NCBI GenBank assembly: GCA_963965975.1
Contig: OZ014423.1
Span: 3,932,301 to 3,996,300, forward strand
DNA: 64,000 bases
Source: Xestospongia bergquistia
Taxonomy: Eukaryota > Porifera > Demospongiae > Haplosclerida > Petrosiidae
Direction of reading: 5' to 3'
The translations under genes and the position numbers were made by a program. Shown here one piece after another: positions 25,293-34,890 of this stretch (the stretch's first letter is position 1; the number at the start of each line of letters is the position of its first letter). The notes under the pieces were generated by a model. That model was given only the letters and a program-made list of their open reading frames with translations. It did not search any database and was not told the DNA's origin.

Positions 25293-26460
25293 TTAATGGA
25301 TATTATTGTTTAATATTGATATAATATGTCCAAAGTTCAGTTTCAATGTACAATTACTGGAAAAATCATCAGGACTGAATTCATCTGACAGTTTGGTTGT
25401 ATCTATGAAAAGTAGAAGTGTGTTTCATTGTGACTATTGTTAAACTAACCAATTATTGTTAAACTCACCAATTAGTTTAAGTTCCTGATATACATGAGCA
25501 ACAAGTTCAGTACAAATTAATGAACTGAAGTTATCTTTGTAGTTTTTGAGAAATTCCAAGTATTCATCATTAACATTTACATTTACTGCAGACAATCAAA
25601 TCTATTTGTCTCTTTCATACGGTCTTCCTTGAAGCTTCTTACCAACTTAAAATGTAAATAAAAATTTTAATTAATTATTTCGGTAGCTAACCTTCAACAT
25701 ATCTCACACATTACTTGTCGTTGCTCCTGTTAATTGATAAATTGCAACACGATCATACCAGCCAGAGAAAATTTTGTTCTTTAGAGGGAAAACTTCCACT
25801 CCTTTATGGACTGTTCCCATATCAACATTAACAAGCCCCACCTTATTAGTACTGGACTCCCAACCCAAGTGGAATATGGAGGTCGTAATATATATATATA
25901 TATATATATATATATTTCAAATATCTACACAACTAAACATATTTACTTACCAATCCAACGTGTGAAAAAACAGCTCCAACAAATATTTAATAATTGCTCC
26001 AGAACTTGTCGTCCCTGAAACAAATTATCTCCAGTTACAAATTTCATTATATGCCTTTGTGGAAAAATCAGGTGAAGGTCTAATGTAACGAATGATCATG
26101 TGAATTATATTACTGAGGACTAACGCTATCTGAGATATTAAAGGTGGAGCACCAGTAGCTACAGGAGGTAATGAGTGGCAAAGCATGATGAAATGTATCA
26201 GGATGTAAATGAATTGGATTTGCTAGCAAAACTCCTAACTCTTTTTTCAGACATGATCCAATGTAAATGTATATATTGTTAAACTATGTTGCTCTAGTGT
26301 CTCTGCTTCTGTAATCATTCTATGTTGCTCTGTTGTCTCTGCTTCTGTAATCATTCTAACTTCTCGAGATGAATACTTGATGACTGCTTCAACTTTCTCT
26401 GCAAATTTCAGCGCTTGCAAACATTCTGGACTGTATGAAACCTTCATACAGCAACACATT
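25293..26460 (-). pseudogene. permuted papain-like (YiiX/YebB-type NlpC/P60) hydrolase, multi-exon, inactivated
   Basis: Four exons at the 3' end join in phase through consensus splice sites: ~26190-25951 (donor GTAAGTAAAT), 25851-25715 (donor GTAATG), 25645-25469 (donor GTGAGT) and 25402-25293 (stop TAA). The introns are 99, 69 and 66 bp. The translation shows FVSGTTSSGAIIKYLL, then TNKVGLVNVDMGTVHKGVEV, WYDRVAIYQLTG, QGRPYERDK, FSSLICTELVAHVYQ and LSDEFSPDDFS. The C-[ST]-E-L-V segment carrying the nucleophile Cys, the GRPYE turn and the terminal [ND]EF[TS]P[AD]DFS are hallmarks of this family of thiol amidases/peptidases. Defects: TAA before FVSG, TAG and TGA after ERDK, and a frameshift near 26150. 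The position normally holding the catalytic His ([ST]HVG) reads NKVG. Upstream coding (26247-26459) includes a duplicated MITEAET-EQH segment. It is likely a host gene copy, now dead. Confidence 0.65.
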
Positions 26461-27089
26461 CATTATCTCCATAAAATATTCTGGTAACATCTGAAATGAT
26501 ATGAACATCTGAATGAGTGTCATTAAATCGAGCTACATCTAGTTGTAGGTTTTTGGTTTAGAGTTTAGTTTTTAAAATTTAGTGTTTACCATTTTGGCTT
26601 TAGGATTTAAGGTTTAGGGTTTAGGTTTTCAAGTTTAGGGTTTAGAAGTTAGGGTTTAGTGATTTAGAAATTCTCGTTTCAGGTTTGGGTTTATGTTATA
26701 ATGTTAGTATTTAGGGTTCATGGTTTAGGTGTATTTTACGTCTATTTTATCCCCTTTGTGGTGCGAAAAAATATGCAAATTTTAATCCGATATTACCACA
26801 AAAATTCATGAATTTTGAAGACATCTTTTAAAATTTTTTTGATGAAAAAATACATGCATTTTAACCTCTGAAAATACTCATAATTTAAAAGACTTTTTGA
26901 AAACCTTTTGGGCCAAAATTGCATCTTTTCTCTTTTTCTATGTGTTTGGGTGACCAAAGTATAGATATTTAGACACCTTTGTGCCAAAAAAGTAAGGGCA
27001 CACTTTTAAAATTGTGTATTTTATGCACAAGATGTTCAATTTTCACATATATTTTTGCAAAATTAAATTAGAAAAAAACATTAAAAATT
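26461..27089. other. AT-rich spacer including a degenerate TTTAGGG-like tract
   Basis: About 26545-26735 is full of TTTAGGGTTTAG-like words mixed with GTTTAGTTTTT, irregular in length. The rest is poly-A/T-rich DNA with TGCCAAAA words. No coding sequence recognised. Confidence 0.6.
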
Positions 27090-28500
27090 CCTTTATTTGG
27101 GTGACAAATTTAGGGAGATAGGGGTTAAAATTTTGTTGCATTTTTGGAGTCGAAAATAGTTAAAATGTGCTTAAATAATTGCGGATTTTGGTTGCTTTTC
27201 AGTAACATATAGTTTGGTATAATTTTGGTGCCAATAATACTTGCAAAAAGTCAAAATTCACTTGTTTTCTGTAACAAATTTAGAGAAATAGGATTTATAA
27301 TTTCACGGATTATATTACTACCCAATATTATGATATTACAACATAACGTACCTCATTTTATGTTGTTATCTATATAACGTTTTATTATAATATAATTTTG
27401 CCATATAACTACCTCATATTACGCCCTAACGAACATGCCACTTTTCTGTAAATATACTTCCAAATACCAGTGTCTGTGTTGTAACCTAGCCGAGACAGAT
27501 TCAACATACAACAACAAATATAAAAGAAAAAACTACTGAACATGTGCTTACACAATATATACATGCGCTCATCTGGAATATTCATAGTTATCACATTTCC
27601 CCTCTCAAGCAAAATGATCAACTGGTTGAGGTATCAGCTCGAACTGCAGGGGGATCTTGAACAAAAGGAAATTAGATAAAATCGGTAAAAATTCCTTTTC
27701 GGTGTCAAATTTAGGGAGGTAGGGGTTAAACTTTTGTTGTATTTTTGGAGTTGAAAATAGTTACAAAAAGGACTTACATTTAAAAGGAAGTGCTTAAATA
27801 CTTGTGGATTTTGATTGCAAACTATACTTCTAAAAAATACTTAAAAATTGATAGTGGCAAAATTTTGACAAAAAGGGCTTAAAATTCACTGAATTTGTAA
27901 GATTTTGCATATTTTCAGTAACAAAAATTATAAGAAAAAAGAGATTAATTAGGCATATTTTTGGCCACAATAATAATTGGAAAAAGGCATCAAAATTTCA
28001 GTAGCAAATTTAGAGAAATAGGGTTTACAATTTCATGTATTACATTACTATCCAATATTATAATATTACAAAGTAACGTACCTCATATTATGTTGTTATC
28101 TATATAACGTTTTATTATGATATAATTTTACCATGTAAATAGCTCATATTATGCCCTAACGAACATGACAACACTATATATGTATACAGTAGTTATCTTA
28201 TAAAGCATTTCTAGTAATACTTACATGTTATGCCACTTTTCATTTTTAAGCATTATTACCTGCTTAACAAGGAGCTATCACTTTCCTGTAAATATACTTC
28301 CTTTTGTTTTCTCCAATACCAGTATCTGGGTTGTAACCTGGCCGAGATAGATTCAACATAAAACAACAAATATAAACTACTGAAAATGTGCTCACACAAT
28401 ATATACATGTGCTCATCTGGAATATCCCTAGTTATCACATTCTACCCTCTCAAGCTTGATGCAGGGGTGCAAAACAATCAACAGGTCGAGGTACATAAGT
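27090..28500 (-). repeat. tandem duplication of a Ty3/gypsy 3' tail plus AT-rich flank
   Basis: Two diverged copies, roughly 27090-27650 and 27690-28500, share in order: TTTAGGGAGRTAGGGGTTAAA, an AT-rich block, TAACGTACCTCAT, CTATATAACGTTTTATTA, CCCTAACGAACATG, a conserved ~170-bp block, and an end containing CCTCTCAAGC. On the minus strand each copy runs: end of pol, a purine tract (GAGAGGGG-like, 27596-27608 and 28440-28452), then TGTGATAACTA, the expected polypurine tract and LTR start. The copies differ by internal deletions. Confidence 0.65.
28081..28439 (-). other. candidate LTR beginning TGTGATAAC
   Basis: On the minus strand it starts with TG at 28439, directly after the purine-rich tract that follows the pol stop codon. 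The 3' end is not defined; ends such as TACA near 28040-28080 are possible. The second copy starts at 27595. No primer-binding site was located, so this is a partial call. Confidence 0.4.
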
Positions 28501-28785
28501 AGAATGGCGAACAGCAACAGGACGAATTTGTGCAAGTGGTGGTATATCAATTTGAACTGCAGGAGGATCTGGATTTGGAGTGAACTCGTCTGATATATAC
28601 CAATCTTCGACTGGTTCCTGTGGAACGTGATCAGAGTAGTTACATCTAAGATGGTCAACATAACCATACTGTATTAAAAATAATGTAGGCGAATGTGGAT
28701 TAGGCGAAACCTGCATGAAGCCTACAATCAGTAAACAATATTCACAAACCTGTACATGGCTGCAAGCACCACACCCACTCATCAA
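28450..28785 (-). pseudogene. Ty3/gypsy Pol C-terminus (integrase tail)
   Basis: The minus-strand frame ends with YGYVDHLRCNYSDHVP, a proline-rich linker (TPNPDPPAVQIDIPPLAQ) and VRHSTYVPRPVDCFAP before TGA/TAG signals. This matches the typical end of gypsy-type integrases: W/R-R-H-V-D-Q-L-R, a Pro-rich spacer, then R-R-S-T-R-x-x-R-P-P-x-R-[FY]-x-P. The N-terminal third of the frame (to about VSPNPHSPT) is not recognisable and is probably out of register. A purine tract and LTR-like start follow immediately, which supports the call. Only the last ~70 residues are present and no upstream integrase core was found. Confidence 0.6.
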
Positions 28786-28945
28786 ACTTCGATAGCCACA
28801 CCCATTAAATATTTTGGATGTGGTTTATTTTGACCACACCTCATATTTTAATTAATGCTCCAGGTAGTCTAGGAAATTAATGCATAGCTGCAAGCACCAC
28901 ACCCAATTATCAAGCCACGATAGCCACACCCATTAATGCTCTACA
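28755..28945. repeat. ~130-bp partial duplication (GCTGCAAGCACCACACCCA)
   Basis: A ~50-bp block reading GCTGCAAGCACCACACCCA...GATAGCCACACCCATTAA occurs at about 28757 and again at about 28888. The first copy overlaps the start of the gypsy frame above, showing that the N-terminal part of that frame is repeat. Confidence 0.6.
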
Positions 28946-29212
28946 TAATCTCATTTCCCTCACAAAAGGAGACTAACTAATCTCTTGTGGCTTCCTCGGC
29001 TTTCTCTCTGGAAGATATACTCACCTTTATAGTTGTATTCTCGATACTTACCTTTACTGACTACTACAAATTGTATAATTGGGTACAATATATAGAGTAG
29101 TATAGATACAGACACACCATTTTATCATAAATATGTAATACTACCAAATGTAACACTGCCAAATGTAATACTACCACTCATTAGATTACTTGTCAAAATT
29201 TACTGTATGTTG
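28946..29212. repeat. left flank of the mini-exon array, with 17-bp minisatellite
   Basis: 29130-29181 carries imperfect units of TAATACTACCAAATGTA. The same minisatellite occurs in inverse orientation (GTAGTATTACATTTGG, about four units) at 33178-33241, just beyond the other end of the array. No gene seen. Confidence 0.7.
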
Positions 29213-30305
29213 TTAACTTACTGCCCAGGCTCTTTGAGATAGAGGAATGTCTGTCTTGGGTCTTGATCCAGATGTCTTGAGCTTTGATCCACAAGTCCAG
29301 CGAAGCTACATTAATAGATGCATTATGAATTAATGTACTCTAGTACTGTATTCTGTTAACATACTGCCCAGCGTCTTTGAGATCGTGGAAAATCTTGACT
29401 CTTGATCCCGATACCCAGCGAAGCTATAGTAATAAAACAGAAATTGAGAGTAATGTGTATTATGAGTAATGAGTATTATGAATTATGTACACTAGTACTG
29501 TAAGCTGTTAACTTACTCCACAGACTCTTTGTGATAGAGGAATGTCTTGACCTTGATCCTGAAGTCCAGTGAAGCTACAGTAATAAAAGAGAAATTAAGA
29601 GTAATATGCAGTAATAAAAGAGAAAGTAAGAGTAATGATGTACACTACTACTGCATTCTGTGAACTTACTCCCCAGCGTCTTTGACAGATAGCAGAATGT
29701 CTTTGATTCTTGATCCCAATATCCAGTGAAGCTATAGCAATAAAAGAGATATATTTAAGGTTATGATGCATTATGAATTACTTTATACTAGTACTGTATG
29801 ATCTTACTCCATAGACTCTTCGAGATACATAAATGCCTTGAGCCTTACTCCCTAGACTCTTCAGATGAATTTCTTGAGCCTTGAGCTTGATGTCGAGCAA
29901 AGCTATAGTAATGAAAAAGAGATTAGGAGTATTATGAATTAATGTATTATGAATTAAGACTTATTAATTAATGCACACCAGTACTGTGTGCTGTTAACTT
30001 ACTCCACAGACTCTTTGTGGTAGAGGAATGTCTTGAGTCTTCATCATGATGTCCAGTGAAACTATGGTAATAAAAGGAAAATCAAGAGTCATGATGTCTT
30101 TTTTAAGTAATGTACACCAGTACTATATGCTGCTAACTTACTTCCCAGAATCTTCAGATAGAGGAATGTCTTGAGCCTTGATCTTGACTTCAAGCGAAGC
30201 TACAGTTATACAAGAGAAATTAAGAGCAATGAATTACTTCATACTAGTACTGACTACTGAATGCTGTTGACTTACTGCCAAAAGTCTTTGAGATAGAGAA
30301 TTGTC

Positions 30306-30864
30306 TAGCCTCGTACCCAAGCTTTCACGATAGAAAAGAAAGCTTGGTAACTACTGCTTGTGTATGCGCTTAATTATTGTAAATTATGTTATATGTTCAT
30401 ATCATAATGACAACATTTTAAATTAAATGACAAGTAAATGGGTCAGGTTTATATTGATGACGTTTCATTCACTACTGAGTTTGGGCATGTCTAGCTGAGT
30501 TTGTCGGTTCTGCAGAGATTTAATGAAAGCAAAAAGAACGACAAATTTGTTCAGTGCTGTTGGAATACAAAACCACACGAAAATATCTTTTCCATCATAT
30601 ATAGCTTCAATGAACAAGAGTTGCTCCTTTTAAGAAATAGATTTGGCATTGCTAGCAGCTTTAGAACATACAGTAGAGCAGAAGAAAACTTTATATCAGT
30701 GATACAAATAGTCTCATATTACGGGTAAAGGAATTTTGACGTCATAGTTGATGGAGGATTCATAAAGTATACTAGTTTCAAAGAAATCTGTGGAAATTAA
30801 ATGCATGCACAAACAGTAGTTACCAGGCTTTCTTTTCTATCGTGAAAGCCTGGGTATGAGGCTA
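30306..30864 (+). mobile_element. Mutator-like element, 559 bp, copy 1
   Basis: Long terminal inverted repeats (about 60 bp): left TAGCCTCGTACCCAAGC...TTGGTAACTACTGC, right its reverse complement ending GGGTATGAGGCTA. The flanks GAGAATTGTC (30296-30305) and GAGAAATATC (30865-30874) are a diverged 10-bp target duplication inside the mini-exon of one array unit. A 75-codon frame inside (30501-30728) has no recognisable domain. It is not autonomous. Confidence 0.8.
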
Positions 30865-32343
30865 GAGAAATATCTTGATCCTTGATCCTGACATCCAGCA
30901 AAGCTATTGTAATAAAACACAAATTAAGACTATGCTATATTATGAATTAATGTACAGTAGTATCGTATTTAGTTAACTTACTCTTCAGAGTCTTCGAAGT
31001 ATAGGAATGTCTTGAGACTTGAGCCAGACATCAAATGAAGCTACAGTGATAAGATGCATTATCAATTAATTTATACCAGTACTGTATTCTGTTAACTTAC
31101 TCCCCAGCGTCTTGAGATAGCAGAATGTCTTGATTCTTGATCGCAATATCCAGTGAAGCTATAGTAATAAAATAGAAATTGAGAGTAATGTGTATTATGA
31201 GTAATGGGTATTATGAATTAATGTACACTAGTACTGTATGCTGTTAACTTACTCAACAGACTCTTTGTGATAGAGGAATGTCTTGAGTCTTGACCCTGAA
31301 GTCCAGTGAAGCTACAGTAATATAAGAGAAATTAAGAGTAATATGCAGTAATAAAAGATAAAGTAAGAGTAATGATGTATTATGACTTAATGTACACTAC
31401 TACTGTATTCTGTGAACTTACTCCCCAGTGTCTTTGAGATAGCAGAATGTCTTGATTCTTGATACTGATATCCAGCGAAGCTATAGTAATAATAATGTGT
31501 ATTATGAGTAATGGGTATTATGAATTAATGTACACTAGTACTGTATGCTGTTAACTTACTCCACAGAGTGAGACTCTTTGTGATAGAGGAATGTCTCAAG
31601 CCTTGATCCTGAAGTCCAGTGAAGCTACAGTAATAAAAGAAAAATTAAGAGTAATATGCAGTAATAAAAGAGAAAGTAAGAGTAATGATGTATTATGACT
31701 TAATGTACACTACTACTGTATTCTGTGAACTTACTCCCCAGTGTCTTTAAGATAGCAGAATGTCTTGATTCTTGATCCCAATATCCAGCGAAGCCATAGC
31801 AATAAAAGAGATATTAAAGGTAATGATGCATTATGAATTACTTTATACTAGTACTGTATGATCTTACTCCCTATCGAGATACATGAATGCCTTGAGCCTT
31901 ACTCCCTACACTCTTCAGATGAATTTCTTGAGCCTTGAGCCTGACGTCGAAAAAAGCTATAGTAATGAAAAAGAGATTAAGAGTATTATGAATTAATGTA
32001 TTATGAATTATGACTTATGAATTAATGTACACTATGATTGTATTCAGTTAACTTACTCTTCAGACTCTTTGAGATATAGGAATGTCTTGAGCCTTGAGAC
32101 TGACATCAAGTCAAGCTATAGTAATAAAAGAAGTTAAGAGTAATCGTGTTTCATGAATCAATGTAACCTAGTATTGTATTCTGTTAACTTACTTGACAAA
32201 CTCATCGAGATAGAGGAATGTCTTCATCCTTGACCTCTGACAACCAGCGAATCTATTGTAATAAAAGAGATTAATAATGAATCATGAATAAATTTATACT
32301 AGTACTGACTTACTCCCAAGAGTCCTTGAGATGGAGAAATGTC

Positions 32344-32833
32344 TAGCCTTGTACCCAGGTTTTCGCAATAGAAAAGAAAGCCTGGTAACTACTGCTTGTG
32401 CATGCGTTTATTGTAATTTACGCAATATACTGACATCATAATGGTAAGATTTAGAATTAAATGACAAGTAAATGGCTGGGTTTCTATTGATGATGTTTCA
32501 TTCACTACTGAGTTTAGGCATGGCTAGTTGAGTTTGTTGGTTCTGTAGATACTTAATGAAAGCAAAAAGAGCGACAAACATGTTCAGTGTTGTTGGAATA
32601 GAAAACCACACGAAAACATCTTTTCCATCATCAGCATAGAGTAGAGCAGAAGAATACTTTCTATCAGTACTACAAATAGTCTCACATTGTGATTAAAGGA
32701 ATTTTGACATCAATAGTTGACGGAGGATTCCTAGAGTATACTACTTTCAAAGGAATCTGTGGACATTAAATGCATGCGCTAATAGTAGTTACCAGGCTTT
32801 CTTTCCTATCGCAAAAGCCTGGGTACGAGGCTA
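32344..32833 (+). mobile_element. Mutator-like element, 490 bp, copy 2
   Basis: Same termini as the copy at 30306, with an exact 10-bp duplication GAGAAATGTC at 32334-32343 and 32834-32843. It sits at the same point of the array unit, 2.04 kb from copy 1, so both probably derive from one insertion that was later duplicated with the array. The interior shares TTCACTACTGAGTTTRGGCAT with copy 1 but carries deletions. Confidence 0.85.
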
Positions 32834-33125
32834 GAGAAATGTCTTGATCCTTGATCCTGATGTCCAGTGAAGCTATTGTAATAAAAAACAAATTAACAGA
32901 AATAATTAATTATGAATTAATGTACACTAGTATTGTATTCAGTTAACTTACTCTTCAGACTCTTCGAAGTATAGGAATGTCTTGAGTCTTGAGCCTGAAG
33001 TATTATGAATCAATGTACACTAGTAGTCTAGTACTGTATGGTCTTAACTTACTCCCTAGACTCTTTTGAGACAGAGGATATCTTGAGCCTAGTCCTGATG
33101 TACAGCGAATCTAGGGTAATAAAAG

Positions 33126-33419
33126 AGAAACGAGAAGGAATAATATATTTTACACTGACGTTAAAATATGTTAATGACAATATTACATTTGCAGTATTAC
33201 ATTTGGCAGTATTACATTTGGTAGTATTATATTTGTAGTATTAGTTTATGTCAAAATACCAGTTAATGTTTATACATTTTTATTGTTAATATACTTACCA
33301 ATTGTTATTTCCTTCATCTGCATGTATGTGTGTGTGTGTATGTTTAAAATAAGGTAATATTGTTAAGTTATACAATATGAATGTAACATTACACTGATAT
33401 CCGTATACCTAGAAGGACA
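33126..33419. other. spacer between the two arrays
   Basis: Contains the inverted 17-bp minisatellite (33178-33241) and a short GTGTGTGTGTATG run near 33325. Nothing else seen. Confidence 0.6.
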
Positions 33420-34560
33420 ACAAATCATGTTACTTGAGTCTATCACGATGTAATACATTACTTTACCATGTACCGAGGAACATCATTCGCTCAGAAATAC
33501 TGCAGGGAAGACTGCCAAATGACTTGGCTAAATGGAATGCAACATACTTTATTAACCAGCATATTTACTTAATGAATATTACTCAGACTTGCAACATAGT
33601 ACTAAATATACTTCTTACTAGAGTCAATATATCACAGAGAAAAGGACTAGTTTAAAAGTCAAGCTTGATATACTAACAGACGTGGAGTACTGCTTCTCTG
33701 ACCATATTTGTTACTATTGTCTTTCCCTTTTGTTGTAGTCAAGAACATCATTATCTGAGATTTACTACAGAGGACGCTTCAAATGGTTTGGCTGTATGGA
33801 ATCAGTTCCTTATTCTGTCTTGCTTAACAGCCCTGCAAAGGTAAAGTACTTACAAGTACAAAAACATAACAAGCTGACACTCATACAAAAATACACGATA
33901 TACTAATACACATGGAGTACCGCTACTCTGAACGTATTTATTTGCCCTTGGGCTGTAGCAAGTAACATCATTGTCTTGGATTGACTTGGCTGAAAGGATA
34001 TAAAGTCTGGTTGCTAAAATGAAGTAATGCACAAAATATACTGATTACTAAAGCCTATACCTTACAGAGAAAAGGACTAGTGAGATATTATGTTTTAAAA
34101 TGACTAGTTAATAACTTGTATAAAGACATTCACATATGATACAGCACACAACTCAAGACTAAATAACACAATATTCATATTTTATAAAGTATGTTGCATA
34201 GATAACTTATGGTACACATATGATAATAATATTCATAACTATATGCAACACAATAACCAAATAATAATACAGTACCCATTGGTTGCTAAAATGAAGTAAT
34301 GCTGTCTAAGATTTCTAGTACAAACCTCTAGTACCAACCATTACAAGCTCATACTGAAACAAAAGTTGAGACAATGGAGGTAAATAGGCTTGTACTAAAT
34401 AGAAAAAATTGACTAATGTTATTCAGACATTGTATTAAATATACTGGTTACTAAATTCTATATACTACGGAGAAAAGGAACACTCAGATATGTTTGCAAA
34501 TGACTTACGACAGACTTAGTACAGACAACAGATGCACTAAAACTAAGAGATAAAGCTCAA
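33420..34560 (+). repeat. second array, left part (diverged units)
   Basis: Diverged units of the repeat that fills 37.6-53.2 kb. The best preserved has a polypyrimidine tract and acceptor (TTTCCCTTTTGTTGTAG| at ~33739), an exon-like block AAGAACATCATTATCTGAGA... to CCTGCAAAG|GTAAAG, and a ~400-bp intron-like remainder. The array is cut by the mariner relic and piggyBac copy and resumes at about 37640. Confidence 0.75.
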
Positions 34561-34564
34561 TGAA

Positions 34565-34866
34565 CTATAGGCTGTCCAAGTTGAGTAGAGCCACACAGAT
34601 GTGTGAATAACTTTGCCTTTTTACGTGCTATCAACATGAAACTTGCACTATCGATTTAGCTCACAAATGCACATTTTATATATAAAATTTGGCTCTCTAG
34701 CACTACGAGAAAGTACCAAACTAGAAAACTCCATACATTTTCAATGGCATACATTTCACAAACTTCAAATTGCACACCTTCGAGGGTTTAATAAAAAACA
34801 ATTTTTGCTTTAAGTCACCCATCTATCACTTGGAAATTAAAAATTACAATTCTAATTATATGAACA
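34565..34866 (-). mobile_element. truncated mariner-type relic related to 18180-18972
   Basis: The reverse complement of this stretch aligns with about 18650-18970 of the intact element: shared CTAGAGAGCCAAATTTTATA, GCAAAGTTATTCACAC, TGTATGGAGTTTT and the terminal AGTTGAG...TCTCAACT-type end (GTCCAAGTTGAGTAGAGCC here). Only the right third is present. It ends about 25 bp before the TTAA at the piggyBac left end. Confidence 0.75.
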
Positions 34867-34890
34867 AATGGTATATTATAACAATTATTA

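Larger units (their letters stand above)
29213..33125 (-). repeat. tandem array of ~150-bp mini-exon/intron units (about 20 copies)
   Basis: Read on the minus strand, nearly every unit runs: T-rich tract ending in TGTAG or TATAG, a 58-59 nt block (CTTCRCTGGAYNTCNGGATC ... CAAAGAGTCTGGGGA), then GTAAGTTAACAG and ~90 nt of AT-rich sequence with CAGTACTAGTGTACATTA. That is the layout of exon plus intron with consensus AG acceptor and GTAAGT donor. Donor positions include about 29215, 29509, 29661, 29995, 30134, 30974, 31092, 31243, 31413, 31551, 31728, 32047, 32182, 32943 and 33045. Some donors are mutated (29358 ATAC). The block at 29518-29576 and the one at 31101-31158 are open in all three frames; the one near 30983 has stops in two. 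Two Mutator-like elements interrupt the array. It matches no protein I know. Confidence 0.75.

Noticed and set aside
25774..26018. Plus-strand frames with repeated Tyr-Ile as a gene
   Set aside because: They read through a (TA)n tract that is an intron of the minus-strand hydrolase pseudogene.
26545..26735. True telomere end
   Set aside because: The words are irregular and internal, with ordinary sequence on both sides.
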